This document shows, one piece after another, positions 22,381 through 30,701 of a stretch of DNA of 44,968 bases (the first letter of the stretch is position 1; each line of letters begins with the position of its first letter). The position numbers were made by a program, and so were the translations under genes. Where the stretch lies: contig DLGR01000045.1 of NCBI GenBank assembly GCA_002482805.1, positions 64,966-109,933 of the forward strand, given 5' to 3'. The notes beneath the pieces were generated by a model. The model saw only the letters and a program-made list of their open reading frames with translations, was not told the origin of the DNA and ran no database searches. Source of the stretch: Micavibrio sp. UBA7689. GTDB taxonomy: Bacteria; Pseudomonadota; Alphaproteobacteria; Micavibrionales; Micavibrionaceae.

Positions 22381-23982
22381 ATGTCCGAAGAGATCCCATA
22401 TCCCGACGAAGCACAACTGGCGCGCACGGCGCTGGAGCATGTCCAGCGGATATTCAAGGGAAACGGCGTCAAGGCCGATACTATAACCGTCACCACCCAC
22501 AAAATATCCCGCCACGCGATGAACGCCGGAACATATCTGGAGCTCAAACCTGTTCAGGCGGAAAAACAGATGCCCGGCAAAATCATGGTCGGCCAGATGG
22601 TACAATCGCGCGAGGACGCCGCCGCAAAAATAGACCAGCATATGGTGGCCGCCGCGCGAGATCCTGCCATAGCCGCGCAGATCGCGAATGTTCTGCTGTC
22701 CCGCCCTGATCAAGGTTTCGGTTTGAACCAGCAGGCCATACAGCTAGATTTCCTGCGCCGAGAATTCACATGGCACGAAGGATGCCAGACTTGCCACGGC
22801 ACTTCGAACGCGCCGTGCCAGAAATGTCAGGGTAGAAAATTAGAGACCTGTATCAAATGCACGGGACGCGGGCTTATGCAGTGTCCGATGTGCCGAGCAA
22901 CGGGCTTGCTGCAGGGACAAAAATGTCCCAAATGTTTCGGCCAGCGTTACATGCCGTGCGACCAATGCCAGCGTTCGGGCATGATGCGTTGCCGCCTGTG
23001 CAACGGGCTGGGCGTCATGAAATGTCCGCAATGCGCGGGCCAGGGCTGGAAAAGCCACGTGATGACAGTGAGCGCGCAGGCCGTCACTTATTTTGAATAC
23101 GACATCAAAACCATTCCGAAGGGCGCGGCGGATATGTTGGAAACCTACGGACCCCAGCTGGTCACGGGCGGGCGTGTAAAAATCAGATCGCGTGTTGCAG
23201 ACCAGAAAGAAAACGTTCTCGGCGCAAACTACGAAGTGGAATTCCCCTACGGCGAAATTATTTTCGCTGTGGGCAAGGGCGAAGCGAAGGCGCAGTTGTT
23301 CGGATACAAAGCCGACATGCTGGATTTCCCGTTCATGCTGGACAAGGTCATCGGGCCTTCGGTGCACGGACTGCAAGACGCTGCGAACGACATCGGATCG
23401 GTTGCCGAAAAAATCCGCAAAGCCACAAGATACCGTTTGATCGCACAAGCATTCTTGAGTGCGGCCAAAACCACACCGAAGAAAACAGCGGCGATGCTAT
23501 TAAAAACCTACGATATAGGCCTGTCGCAAGGCATGGCGGAAAAAGTCGCATTACTTGCCGAAACCACGACATCGCACATCACAAGGAAGCCACGCATCTT
23601 CGGGCTCGTCGCGGGACTGCTTATCAACGCGGGCCTGATGTATGCCTATTACATGATGCCCGTGAGATCACAGATTGCGGCCTATCTGCCCACACCCAAG
23701 GCGGATATCGTGCTCGATCTGATTGCGCTGGGGATAGGCGGGTTCATCACCACGATTGTAATCCAGATAACGGGCGCAGGGGCCATCCGAAAGGCGCTGG
23801 GCCATCTTATCAAAGAAGGGCAAAAGAACACCCTTATGCCGCGCTCGGGCCAGCTGGGCCTCATCGGCTATGCAGGCACACTCGTTATCATGCTGGTGTT
23901 AATGGAACTAGCGTCGGACGGGCAAATGACCGCGCCATATTGGTATGAAATCCTGCGCACCAAACTTCTTACATTTTTCTAG
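22381..23982 (+). CDS. Membrane protein with enlarged DnaJ-type cysteine-rich domain
   Basis: A 533-aa protein of unknown function. Residues about 135-220 hold eight CxxC motifs (CQTC, CQKC, CIKC, CPMC, CPKC, CDQC, CRLC, CPQC), several followed by GxG as in DnaJ zinc centres. DnaJ has four, so this could bind about four zinc ions. There is no J domain. The N-terminal 130 residues are helical. A mixed domain follows (about 230-400), and three hydrophobic segments close the protein (about 406-425, 443-467 and 493-513), so it is likely an inner-membrane protein. ATG 22381 diverges from DUF6489. A hairpin terminator follows the stop. Confidence 0.8.
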   Translation: MSEEIPYPDEAQLARTALEHVQRIFKGNGVKADTITVTTHKISRHAMNAGTYLELKPVQAEKQMPGKIMVGQMVQSREDAAAKIDQHMVAAARDPAIAAQIANVLLSRPDQGFGLNQQAIQLDFLRREFTWHEGCQTCHGTSNAPCQKCQGRKLETCIKCTGRGLMQCPMCRATGLLQGQKCPKCFGQRYMPCDQCQRSGMMRCRLCNGLGVMKCPQCAGQGWKSHVMTVSAQAVTYFEYDIKTIPKGAADMLETYGPQLVTGGRVKIRSRVADQKENVLGANYEVEFPYGEIIFAVGKGEAKAQLFGYKADMLDFPFMLDKVIGPSVHGLQDAANDIGSVAEKIRKATRYRLIAQAFLSAAKTTPKKTAAMLLKTYDIGLSQGMAEKVALLAETTTSHITRKPRIFGLVAGLLINAGLMYAYYMMPVRSQIAAYLPTPKADIVLDLIALGIGGFITTIVIQITGAGAIRKALGHLIKEGQKNTLMPRSGQLGLIGYAGTLVIMLVLMELASDGQMTAPYWYEILRTKLLTFF

Positions 23983-23997
23983 TATGTAAATGCAACA

Positions 23998-24022
23998 CCG
24001 CCCCGAAGAGAGTTCGGGGCGG
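23998..24022. terminator. Hairpin terminator, probably bidirectional
   Basis: A perfect 10-bp stem (CCGCCCCGAA / TTCGGGGCGG) with loop GAGAG, placed between two convergent genes. The T-rich tail is poor on both strands, so termination strength is uncertain. Confidence 0.65.
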
Positions 24023-24074
24023 CGGTTGGGTCAGTGACGTTCGAGGGGACATTCGTTAGCGGACACTGACAACT

Positions 24075-24518
24075 CTACCTCTGCATAGCCAGACGGGGCA
24101 GTCTGTTCTCTTGCATAAGGGTAGCCTGACACCCGTCATGGGATGACGGATCATCGATCGTACGGGAGGCCGCGTGACGCGATGAGGCGGGAGGATCTTT
24201 TTTATCTCTGGGAGAATAATGCATTTGTGATTTTTCCATCGGCCCCGCGATGTTGCGCACGCCCAAGGCCAGCGCCATCATATGGGCGGGCGAAAGTTCG
24301 ACAGCCTCCACGACAGGGCGGGCGCTAGGTTTAGACACGGGGTCAATTCCGGATGAAGGAGAGACCAAGGCACAGCGCTCTTCATCCGAAAACTCTCCCG
24401 CCGAAGCAGGGCCGCAAACTATCACCAGCATCAAAAGAATGCAGATGTGCTTCGTGAGTGTGTAAATTTTGATCGGCTTTTGACAGCGGACTTTGTGACC
24501 GCATATTTTAACAGACAT
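24075..24518 (-). CDS. Small exported hypothetical protein
   Basis: A 147-aa product. After a basic N-terminus comes a hydrophobic signal segment (HICILLMLVIVCGPASAG), with probable cleavage at ASA-GEFSDEE. The mature part has one ordered-looking stretch (VVEAVELSPAHMMALALGVR, then NIAGP) and otherwise a disordered Ser/Pro/Arg tail. No family recognised. ATG 24518 has GGGTGG upstream; a GTG three codons earlier is possible. The signal peptide argues for a real gene, but the base composition of the C-terminal part is not convincing. Confidence 0.55.
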   Translation of the reverse strand: MSVKICGHKVRCQKPIKIYTLTKHICILLMLVIVCGPASAGEFSDEERCALVSPSSGIDPVSKPSARPVVEAVELSPAHMMALALGVRNIAGPMEKSQMHYSPRDKKDPPASSRHAASRTIDDPSSHDGCQATLMQENRLPRLAMQR

Positions 24519-24766
24519 GATAACCACCCGAATTTATTATTCTTACTGTTCATCTCGCCGGACGCTTCTCTGACGTGGCTCTTAGTGGCCTGTGCGCGTC
24601 TCGTTTTTCCTATTACTCTTTTATTATCTCCTTCTGATGTTGCGAGTGCAAACATTATCGTTTCGAATTTATTCTGCATTTGATGTGATTTGAATCAGGC
24701 GAGGATTCATGCGGGATATGGCGAGAGGGGTTAATCAAAAATGAAGAAAAAAATCGGGCGAAAAAT
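24519..24766. other. Non-coding gap between the small exported protein and rho
   Basis: About 250 bases, AT-rich, with no gene supported. Short open frames in both directions lack protein character. It should hold the promoter of the 24518 gene, but no strong hexamer pair was found. Confidence 0.4.
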
Positions 24767-24788
24767 AAACCCCGCCGAAGCGGGGTTT
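24767..24788 (-). terminator. Rho-independent terminator after rho
   Basis: A 9-bp stem (AAACCCCGC / GCGGGGTTT on minus) with a 4-base loop. On the minus strand it is followed by TATTTTTCGCCCGATTTTTT. It begins right after the rho stop codon. Confidence 0.85.
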
Positions 24789-24791
24789 GAA

Positions 24792-26048
24792 TTATTGGTT
24801 CATTGCGGAGAAGAACTCGTCGTTGTTCTTGGTCTGGCGCATTTTGTCCAAAAGGAATTCCATCGCATCGACGGTTCCCATCGGGTTGAGGATACGGCGC
24901 AGGATCCACATTTTCTGCAACATCTCTTTGTCGACCAGAAGTTCTTCTTTACGCGTACCGGATTTTTGAATGTCGATCGCGGGGAAGACGCGCTTGTCGG
25001 CGATTTTGCGCTCCATGACGATTTCGGAGTTACCCGTACCTTTAAATTCTTCGAAGATGACTTCGTCCATACGCGAGCCCGTGTCTATAAGGGCCGTTGC
25101 GATGATGGTAAGCGAGCCGCCTTGTTCAATGTTACGCGCGGCGCCGAAGAAACGTTTCGGGCGTTGCAAGGCGTTGGCGTCCACACCGCCCGTCAATACT
25201 TTACCCGAAGAGGGCACGACGGTGTTGTAGGCGCGGGCCAGACGCGTGATCGAGTCCAGCAGAATGATAACGTCGCGCTTGTGCTCGACAAGGCGTTTGG
25301 CTTTTTCCAAGACCATCTCTGCAACCTGCACGTGACGTGTTGCGGGTTCATCGAACGTCGAGGAGATGACTTCGCCGCGCACGGAGCGCGCCATGTCGGT
25401 CACTTCTTCGGGGCGTTCGTCAATCAGCAGAACGATCAGATAGGCATCAGGGTGGTTCGCGGCAATCGAGGTTGCGATATTTTGTAGCATGACCGTTTTA
25501 CCGGTACGCGGAGGCGCAACGAGCAGCGCACGCTGGCCGAAGCCGAGCGGGGAGACAAGCTCGATCACGCGCTGCGTATAGGCTTTTTTCGTGGGATCAT
25601 CCAGTTCGAGTTTGATTTTCCGATCCGGATAGAGCGGCGTCAGGTTGTCGAAGTTGATGCGGTGGCGGACTTTCTCCGGCGCTTCCCCGTTGATCGTGTC
25701 CACTTTAAGCAAAGCGAAGTAACGCTCGGAATCTTTCGGGGCGCGGATCTCGCCTTCGACGATATCTCCCGTACGCAGACCGAAGCGGCGGACCTGGCTT
25801 GGGGAGACGTAAATATCGTCGGGACCCGGCAAATAGTTTTCTTCGGGGGCGCGCAAGAAGCCAAAGCCGTCTTGCAGAACTTCCAGAACACCGGCACCGG
25901 AAATCGGCACGCCTTCGTCCGCGAGGTTTTTAAGGACCGCGAACATCATGTCCTGTTTGCGCATCGCGGCGCAGTTTTCTATGCCCAATTCTTCGGCGAA
26001 GGCCAGAAGTTCGGCGGGTGAGCGTGTTTTAAGTTCTTGAAGATTCAT
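24792..26048 (-). CDS. rho: Transcription termination factor Rho
   Basis: Rho is the hexameric RNA helicase that ends transcription at C-rich sites. The 418-aa length matches E. coli Rho (419). The N-terminus is MNLQELKTRSPAELLAFAEE, followed by the RNA-binding OB fold (GVLEVLQDGFGFLRAPEENY with YVSPSQVRRFGLRTGD). The ATPase core has Walker A VAPPRTGKTVML (about 178-184), YLIVLLIDERPEEVTDM, and DSITRLARAYN with the secondary RNA-binding GKVLTGGVD loop. ATG 26048 is the family start; an upstream extension is rejected. A hairpin terminator follows. In the ancestral order it is next to hemJ and mnmE; here accessory genes intervene on both sides. Confidence 0.97.
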   Translation of the reverse strand: MNLQELKTRSPAELLAFAEELGIENCAAMRKQDMMFAVLKNLADEGVPISGAGVLEVLQDGFGFLRAPEENYLPGPDDIYVSPSQVRRFGLRTGDIVEGEIRAPKDSERYFALLKVDTINGEAPEKVRHRINFDNLTPLYPDRKIKLELDDPTKKAYTQRVIELVSPLGFGQRALLVAPPRTGKTVMLQNIATSIAANHPDAYLIVLLIDERPEEVTDMARSVRGEVISSTFDEPATRHVQVAEMVLEKAKRLVEHKRDVIILLDSITRLARAYNTVVPSSGKVLTGGVDANALQRPKRFFGAARNIEQGGSLTIIATALIDTGSRMDEVIFEEFKGTGNSEIVMERKIADKRVFPAIDIQKSGTRKEELLVDKEMLQKMWILRRILNPMGTVDAMEFLLDKMRQTKNNDEFFSAMNQ

Positions 26049-26420
26049 GAATTGTCCGATTGATGGCCCGAAGCGGGGAGGGGATGTAAGGCGCCACTCT
26101 AGAAAGTATTGGGGCGGCACTTAGGATTGCACTTTGGCGGGCGGGGTTGTTGTAAGATCTCTCTTGGTTTAATTATGTTATACGGAAAATGTTAAATTTT
26201 TCTTTTTTGGGTTGCGGGCTCTAAACCCTTGGGCAACAAGCGGAAAAAACCGCAGAAACGCTCACAATGTCGTGGAATTTCCAAAAAGATACCTGTTTTT
26301 TAGCCATTTCAGAGGCTTGTGTCAATCTTAATTGCTTACGGCAATAGAGTTATTTGTTGTAAAAATATCAGACATTATGTATATACCGCTTCGGTAGTAG
26401 TACAAAGGGTAATTAGAACA
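26049..26420. other. Divergent non-coding region between rho and the ClpP-like gene
   Basis: 372 bases, AT-rich from about 26165. On plus, TTGTTG (26354) with TATGTA (26376) at 16 bases is a weak promoter candidate for the ClpP-like gene. A small hairpin GCGG-AAAAAA-CCGC lies near 26240. No convincing rho promoter was found on minus; a long leader for rho would fit its known autoregulation (inference). Confidence 0.35.
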
Positions 26421-27287
26421 ATGAACGAGCAGTCCCCACAGGCGCCCACAAAGCGCATTTCCTGGCCCGCAACCATATTAGTGGGTCTTTTCGGCACGAT
26501 AGCTATCAATGCCGTGGATGAAACACAACGTCCCGCACCACGCGGCCCGTTGATCCGTGCAAATGCCCCGCCTGCGCGCGTTATTCCGCCCGACCCCCGC
26601 AAGCTCGAGGAAGAATGTCCGAATTCAAACCGCGGCGAAGTTCAAATCGTTCAATCCCCCTTAAACTATCCCGCAAACGGCGTCGGCACATTCACGATCA
26701 TGGGGAGCATCGGCACGGAAGAATCCGGCGCAGCCTATCAGGCAAATGCGGCTACGGAATTTTTGCTGGCCAATGCGCTCGATAATTTTAAACAGGACGT
26801 TGTGATTACGCTTAACACAGGCGGCGGGAGCATCGACACGGGCCACGCGCTGATGGACGCCATTGATTATTACGGCGAAGATAAAGTTTCGATATTATGT
26901 GCCGGCACCGCCATATCCGAAGGCAGTATACTCCTGGCAACAGGCGGAAAAGGAAAAAGATTTTCCACGATGCATTGCAATTTCGCAACGCATTCGGCCA
27001 GATCCGGAATCGACAATCCCGATTTGATAAACAATCCTGCCGAAGGTCTTGTCAGCCCTGAACTTCTCACGGCCATGCGCGCACAGCTGCAGCTTGCTAC
27101 GGAAGAGGCGCGCGGGCTTTACCAGACATCTTCAGGCGGATTGGTGGATGAACGCTGTGCCCGCTACCTTACGCGCGACACACTCACCTTCCTTACACCC
27201 CAGCAAACGCTGAGGCTCGGTTTGGTGGACTATATTCTCGCCAATGACGGGCAGGCGGTAACGCTGAAGCCCGCCCCGACGCCGTAA
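26421..27287 (+). CDS. Membrane-anchored ClpP-fold serine protease homologue
   Basis: A 288-aa protein. After a short charged start, residues 14-31 form a hydrophobic signal or anchor segment (SWPATILVGLFGTIAINA), then a Pro-rich linker (about 35-60), then a ClpP/crotonase fold. ClpP motifs in order: TLNTGGGSIDTGHALMDAI (as in NSPGGS), CAGTAISEGSILLATGGKGK with the nucleophile at Ser166, CNFATHSA with His191, and RDTLTFLTPQQTLRLGLVD with Asp253. The triad thus looks complete. The location suggests work in the periplasm or at the membrane, unlike cytoplasmic ClpP. No Clp ATPase gene is adjacent. ATG 26421 has AAAGGG upstream. Confidence 0.8.
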   Translation: MNEQSPQAPTKRISWPATILVGLFGTIAINAVDETQRPAPRGPLIRANAPPARVIPPDPRKLEEECPNSNRGEVQIVQSPLNYPANGVGTFTIMGSIGTEESGAAYQANAATEFLLANALDNFKQDVVITLNTGGGSIDTGHALMDAIDYYGEDKVSILCAGTAISEGSILLATGGKGKRFSTMHCNFATHSARSGIDNPDLINNPAEGLVSPELLTAMRAQLQLATEEARGLYQTSSGGLVDERCARYLTRDTLTFLTPQQTLRLGLVDYILANDGQAVTLKPAPTP

Positions 27288-27349
27288 GGCACGGCATTAC
27301 ATAAGAAAATTGATTGCAAAAAAGAGTAGAGATAGGGTAGTGGTTCAAA

Positions 27350-27805
27350 ATGGGTACCAAAGCGGCGGCACAACAAGTTGAAAAAGGTGTGGATCCGGAT
27401 AAAGCATTGGCGCTCACCGCTATGTTCTGCCGCACAACCGTATGCCTTTTGTCCGACCGCGGTTACGGCGTCAATGTAAACGGCTATACGCCCGTTGTAA
27501 CCGTTAGGCCTTTTATCGCCTCGCGCGGTTTTCTCAGTATGACCTTGAATTTCGCAGACCAGAACAGCGCGCTGGCCGAACAACACACTCTTAACAGCAT
27601 GAAACCGTTCATCGAGCATTTGAAACCGCTTCTGGTTGCAGGCCTCGGAAGACTGGAGCAGCCCGCAGGCACGAAATCATTGATGCTGGAATTCGACCCC
27701 GCCGCTCTGATGTTCTTGTATGAGGGAATTGTGAAAAATAAATTCCCGCGATGTGAAACCGCGCACCTCGCGCTGGCGTGCATCGAACATAAAATCACGC
27801 AGTAA
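27350..27805 (+). CDS. Hypothetical protein, 151 aa
   Basis: No family recognised. A soluble, mixed alpha/beta protein without signal peptide: ALALTAMFCRTTVCLLSDRG, then strand-like VVTVRPFIASRGFLSMTLNF, then helices (TLNSMKPFIEHLKPLLVAGL, ETAHLALACIEHKI). Codon use resembles the neighbours. ATG 27350 has no strong ribosome-binding site. It lies 62 bases after the ClpP-like gene on the same strand and could share its transcript. Its stop touches that of convergent hemJ without a gap. Confidence 0.7.
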   Translation: MGTKAAAQQVEKGVDPDKALALTAMFCRTTVCLLSDRGYGVNVNGYTPVVTVRPFIASRGFLSMTLNFADQNSALAEQHTLNSMKPFIEHLKPLLVAGLGRLEQPAGTKSLMLEFDPAALMFLYEGIVKNKFPRCETAHLALACIEHKITQ

Positions 27806-28255
27806 TTAGAACGGCTTTATTATCACCAAAATCACGATGGCAATCATGATCACCGTCGGGACTTCGTTCCAGATGCGATAGAATTTTGCGGATTTTTTAT
27901 TCTCGTCACGGCTGAATTTTTTCCGCCAAGCGCCGAATATGTGATGCACGCCCGTAAGCGCTATCACCAGCGTAAGTTTCGCGTGCATCCAGTGCATCGC
28001 CATCACGCCATCCCAATTCGCATACAGCATCAACCCGCCGAAGACCCATGTCGCGATCATCGCGGGGCGCATGATGTAAGCATACAAACGGAATTCCATG
28101 ATCTTGAGCATTTCGGAAGAGGGCGAGCCCTTCACCGCATCCGCGTGATAGACAAACAGGCGCGGCAGATAAAGCAGTCCTGCCATCCATGAAATGACGG
28201 CGATGACATGCAGCGCCTTGAACCACAAATAATATTCGATCAGAAATCCATCCAT
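27806..28255 (-). CDS. hemJ: Protoporphyrinogen IX oxidase HemJ
   Basis: HemJ is the integral-membrane enzyme that oxidises protoporphyrinogen IX to protoporphyrin IX, the step before ferrochelatase. The 149-aa product has four hydrophobic segments and the family motifs WFKALHVIAVISWMAGLLYL, LPRLFVYH, MRPAMIATWVFGG, MHAKLTLVIALTGVHH and a C-terminal RIWNEVPTVIMIAIVI. ATG 28255 shares a base with the hemH stop (TGATG), so the two are coupled; an upstream Met at 28270 is possible. It lies third in hemE-hemH-hemJ. Confidence 0.93.
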   Translation of the reverse strand: MDGFLIEYYLWFKALHVIAVISWMAGLLYLPRLFVYHADAVKGSPSSEMLKIMEFRLYAYIMRPAMIATWVFGGLMLYANWDGVMAMHWMHAKLTLVIALTGVHHIFGAWRKKFSRDENKKSAKFYRIWNEVPTVIMIAIVILVIIKPF

Positions 28256-29301
28256 CAGCAGTTCCCGCATAAGTCACGCATGGCGCAGCGTTTAAAGTTT
28301 TCAGGGCATACTGATATGCCGAGGTTCGACGCGATGTGCGGTGCGGTGCGGCTCGATAAAACCATATCAGCAAGGCCGCGGATAAAGTCAGGATGCGTGC
28401 CTACGGTGGGCACGCGGTAGAAACCCGGAACGCCGAGATGTTCGGCCACTTCACGATATTCTATTTCGATTTCCACCAGCGTTTCGACATGCTCTTGCGT
28501 GAAGGCGTGGGGAAGGATGATGACCGGCACGGCGTCTTTCGCGGCTTTCTTGAGTGCATCTTCCGTAGAAGGCCCGAGCCATTTTTGCGCGCCTACACGG
28601 GACTGATAGCAAATTTGCCAATCCAGATTTTCAAGGCCCGTGGCATCGGCAATGTCTTTTGCGCATCTTTCGCATTGTGCCTGATAAGGATCGCCGTCCT
28701 TAACGATGCTTTCGGGAAGCCCGTGCGCGGAAAACAAAACGCGCGGGCTAATACCAGTTTCCAGTTCGCATTTGTCAAACACATCGCGCACATTCGCAGC
28801 ATTGGCGCGGATAAATCCGTTTTCCTGTGGATAGCAGCAGATCAGTTTTTCAGGCTTGGAAAGACCTATCGCTGTACAAGCCTTTTTCCATGTCTGATAA
28901 GAACTGCGTGTGGTGGTAGTGGAGTATTGCGGATACAGCGGCAACAAAACGATATTGTCGGGATTATAATCTTTTACCTGCGCAGCTATTACATCGGCCA
29001 TCGGATGCCAGTAGCGCATGCACACAAAGCATTTGTAATCGCTGCCCAAAAGAATTTCGAGTGCTTGGGCTTGCGCGTTTGAATTTTCCAACAGCGGGGA
29101 TTTATCGCCGAGTTCGCCGTAACTGGTGCCGGCTTCCTTTTTCGAGCGCTTGATGGAAATATATTTTGCGAGCAAATAGCGGAATGGGGGCGGTAAGCGA
29201 ACGATGTTCGGGTCCATGAAAAAATTCATTAGGAACGGCTTGATGGATTCCTTGGAATCGGGGCCTCCGAGATTAAACAGGATAACGGCTGTGCGGCTCA
29301 T
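28255..29301 (-). CDS. hemH: Ferrochelatase
   Basis: Ferrochelatase inserts ferrous iron into protoporphyrin IX to make heme. The 348-aa product shows LFNLGGPDSKESIKPFLMNF, DNIVLLPLYPQYSTTTTRSS, VLFSAHGLPESIV (catalytic His), CYQSRVGAQKWLGPS and VIILPHAFTQEHVETLVEIE with the family His/Glu. The C-terminus is Cys-rich: C-x6-C-x5-C-x2-C in VCPENFKRCAMRDLCGNC, suggesting a [2Fe-2S] cluster as known for some alphaproteobacterial ferrochelatases. ATG 29301 overlaps the hemE stop (ATGA). Confidence 0.96.
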   Translation of the reverse strand: MSRTAVILFNLGGPDSKESIKPFLMNFFMDPNIVRLPPPFRYLLAKYISIKRSKKEAGTSYGELGDKSPLLENSNAQAQALEILLGSDYKCFVCMRYWHPMADVIAAQVKDYNPDNIVLLPLYPQYSTTTTRSSYQTWKKACTAIGLSKPEKLICCYPQENGFIRANAANVRDVFDKCELETGISPRVLFSAHGLPESIVKDGDPYQAQCERCAKDIADATGLENLDWQICYQSRVGAQKWLGPSTEDALKKAAKDAVPVIILPHAFTQEHVETLVEIEIEYREVAEHLGVPGFYRVPTVGTHPDFIRGLADMVLSSRTAPHIASNLGISVCPENFKRCAMRDLCGNC

Positions 29302-30350
29302 GCTTTCCAGCCCCGCACGATATCACAAAGTTTTTGTACGTTTTGCACCGGTGTTTCCTTGATCACGCCATGGCCAAGATTTAAGATGAAAGGCTTGCCT
29401 TGCCACGCAGTATAGATTTTTTCTAGGCCTTCTTCCAGCGCGTTACCGCCAGCGAGTAGCAAATCGGGGCTTAGATTTCCCTGTACGGGCAGATGGGGCA
29501 TCAGCGTGGATGCGGCCCAGTTCAAATCAACACCCTGATCCAGCCCCACGCAATCGATCAAGGTTTCGAACGCGTAATCCGGCGTTTGCTTTCCAGCGCA
29601 ACGCGGAAAACCGATCACGGGAATTTCGGCGTGAAAATCTTTCATGTATTCGCCGATTTTGTGCGTGGGCGCGATGATCCATTTCTCGAATTGATCGCCA
29701 TCCAGAATTCCCGCATGGCTTTCGAACAATTGTACACATTCCACACCAGCCTTGATCTGTGCTGAAAGATACAAACAGCTTGCGGCCGTGAGGATGTTGA
29801 TCAGTTTTTGAAAACTATCGGGATTATCTTTCGCCCAAGATTTGGTTTTAGAAAAATCCTTCGAGCCGGATCCTTCGACCATGTAACAGGCGACCGTCCA
29901 AGGCGATCCACAAAATCCAATCAGCGCGGTTTGATCAAATCCTTCGGACAATAATTTTTGTTTGGTGATACGGATCGTTTCAAACACAGGCACCAAATGC
30001 TTTTCAATACGATCGAGATTCAAATCTAGAAAATCGATTTCAGACGTTAAAGCCTGTAATTTCGGGCCTTCTCCCGCCTCGAAGACAACTTTCTGGCCCA
30101 AAGCATCAGGAATGACGAGGATGTCCGAAAACAGAATCGCACCATCCATGCCAAAGCGCCTAATGGGTTGCATCGTCACCTCGCTTGCCTTTTCAGGATC
30201 ATAAACCAAATTTAAAAACGATCCTGTGCTTGCACGCAGTTCACGGTACTCGGGAAGATATCTTCCTGCCTGACGCATCAGCCAGAACGGAACGCGTTCC
30301 GGTTTCTTGCGTTGTAAAACTTCCAGTAGTGGTTTGCGAATGTCGGTCAT
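29298..30350 (-). CDS. hemE: Uroporphyrinogen decarboxylase
   Basis: HemE removes four carboxyl groups from uroporphyrinogen III to give coproporphyrinogen III. Family motifs are intact: RVPFWLMRQAGRYLPEYREL, AILFSDILVIPDALG, ALIGFCGSPWTVACYMVEG, VECVQLFESHAG and FILNLGHGVIKETP. The 350-aa length is normal and ATG 30350 is the family start. It heads the hemE-hemH-hemJ operon and transcribes away from the candidate origin. In Caulobacter, Rickettsia and rhizobia hemE flanks the chromosomal origin, which makes the region upstream of it important. Confidence 0.97.
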   Translation of the reverse strand: MTDIRKPLLEVLQRKKPERVPFWLMRQAGRYLPEYRELRASTGSFLNLVYDPEKASEVTMQPIRRFGMDGAILFSDILVIPDALGQKVVFEAGEGPKLQALTSEIDFLDLNLDRIEKHLVPVFETIRITKQKLLSEGFDQTALIGFCGSPWTVACYMVEGSGSKDFSKTKSWAKDNPDSFQKLINILTAASCLYLSAQIKAGVECVQLFESHAGILDGDQFEKWIIAPTHKIGEYMKDFHAEIPVIGFPRCAGKQTPDYAFETLIDCVGLDQGVDLNWAASTLMPHLPVQGNLSPDLLLAGGNALEEGLEKIYTAWQGKPFILNLGHGVIKETPVQNVQKLCDIVRGWKA

Positions 30351-30701
30351 GACGGGCAGATAAGCAGAACTTATATAAAAATCATATATTTATTTTATTA
30401 AGGTTATAGTAGTAGATGGTCCTGTGGGAATCGGGGATGGAATCATATCCTCATTTTCATCCACACCATTGAAATACGATTCGAGACGGATTCTTATAGC
30501 CACCTTTTCGAGTGTGCTGACTCTTCCCACAGAACAAAAAATCCTCCCCCACAGCTTGATAAGCATCCTTAGGGCTTCGAGACAGTGGGGAATATATTTC
30601 ATCCCCGATTCATCCCACGGGCCACAGCCATGGATTCACACAAGATCATACAGGGAACAAAAATATGACAACGCTTGCGGCGAGTCCCACCCTGTGTTTC
30701 A
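30351..30701. other. Candidate chromosomal replication origin (oriC)
   Basis: A 351-base non-coding region upstream of hemE, with genes leaving it in both directions. Close to hemE is a very AT-rich stretch (30370-30416), a candidate unwinding element. TCATCCACA (30457-30465) differs from the DnaA box TTATCCACA at one base. Weaker variants are the inverted TGTGGGAAT (30423), CTTCCCACA (30523), TCCCCCACA (30545), inverted TGGGGA (30586) and GGATTCACA (30632). TCCCCA-like words resemble weak DnaA sites reported for Caulobacter Cori. Position beside hemE fits the alphaproteobacterial rule. No perfect DnaA box is present, so the call is moderate. Confidence 0.55.

Noticed and set aside
24447..24683. 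78-codon plus-strand frame in the gap before rho
   Set aside because: No ribosome-binding site; the hydrophobic translation reflects AT-rich non-coding DNA, and it overlaps the start of the exported-protein gene.
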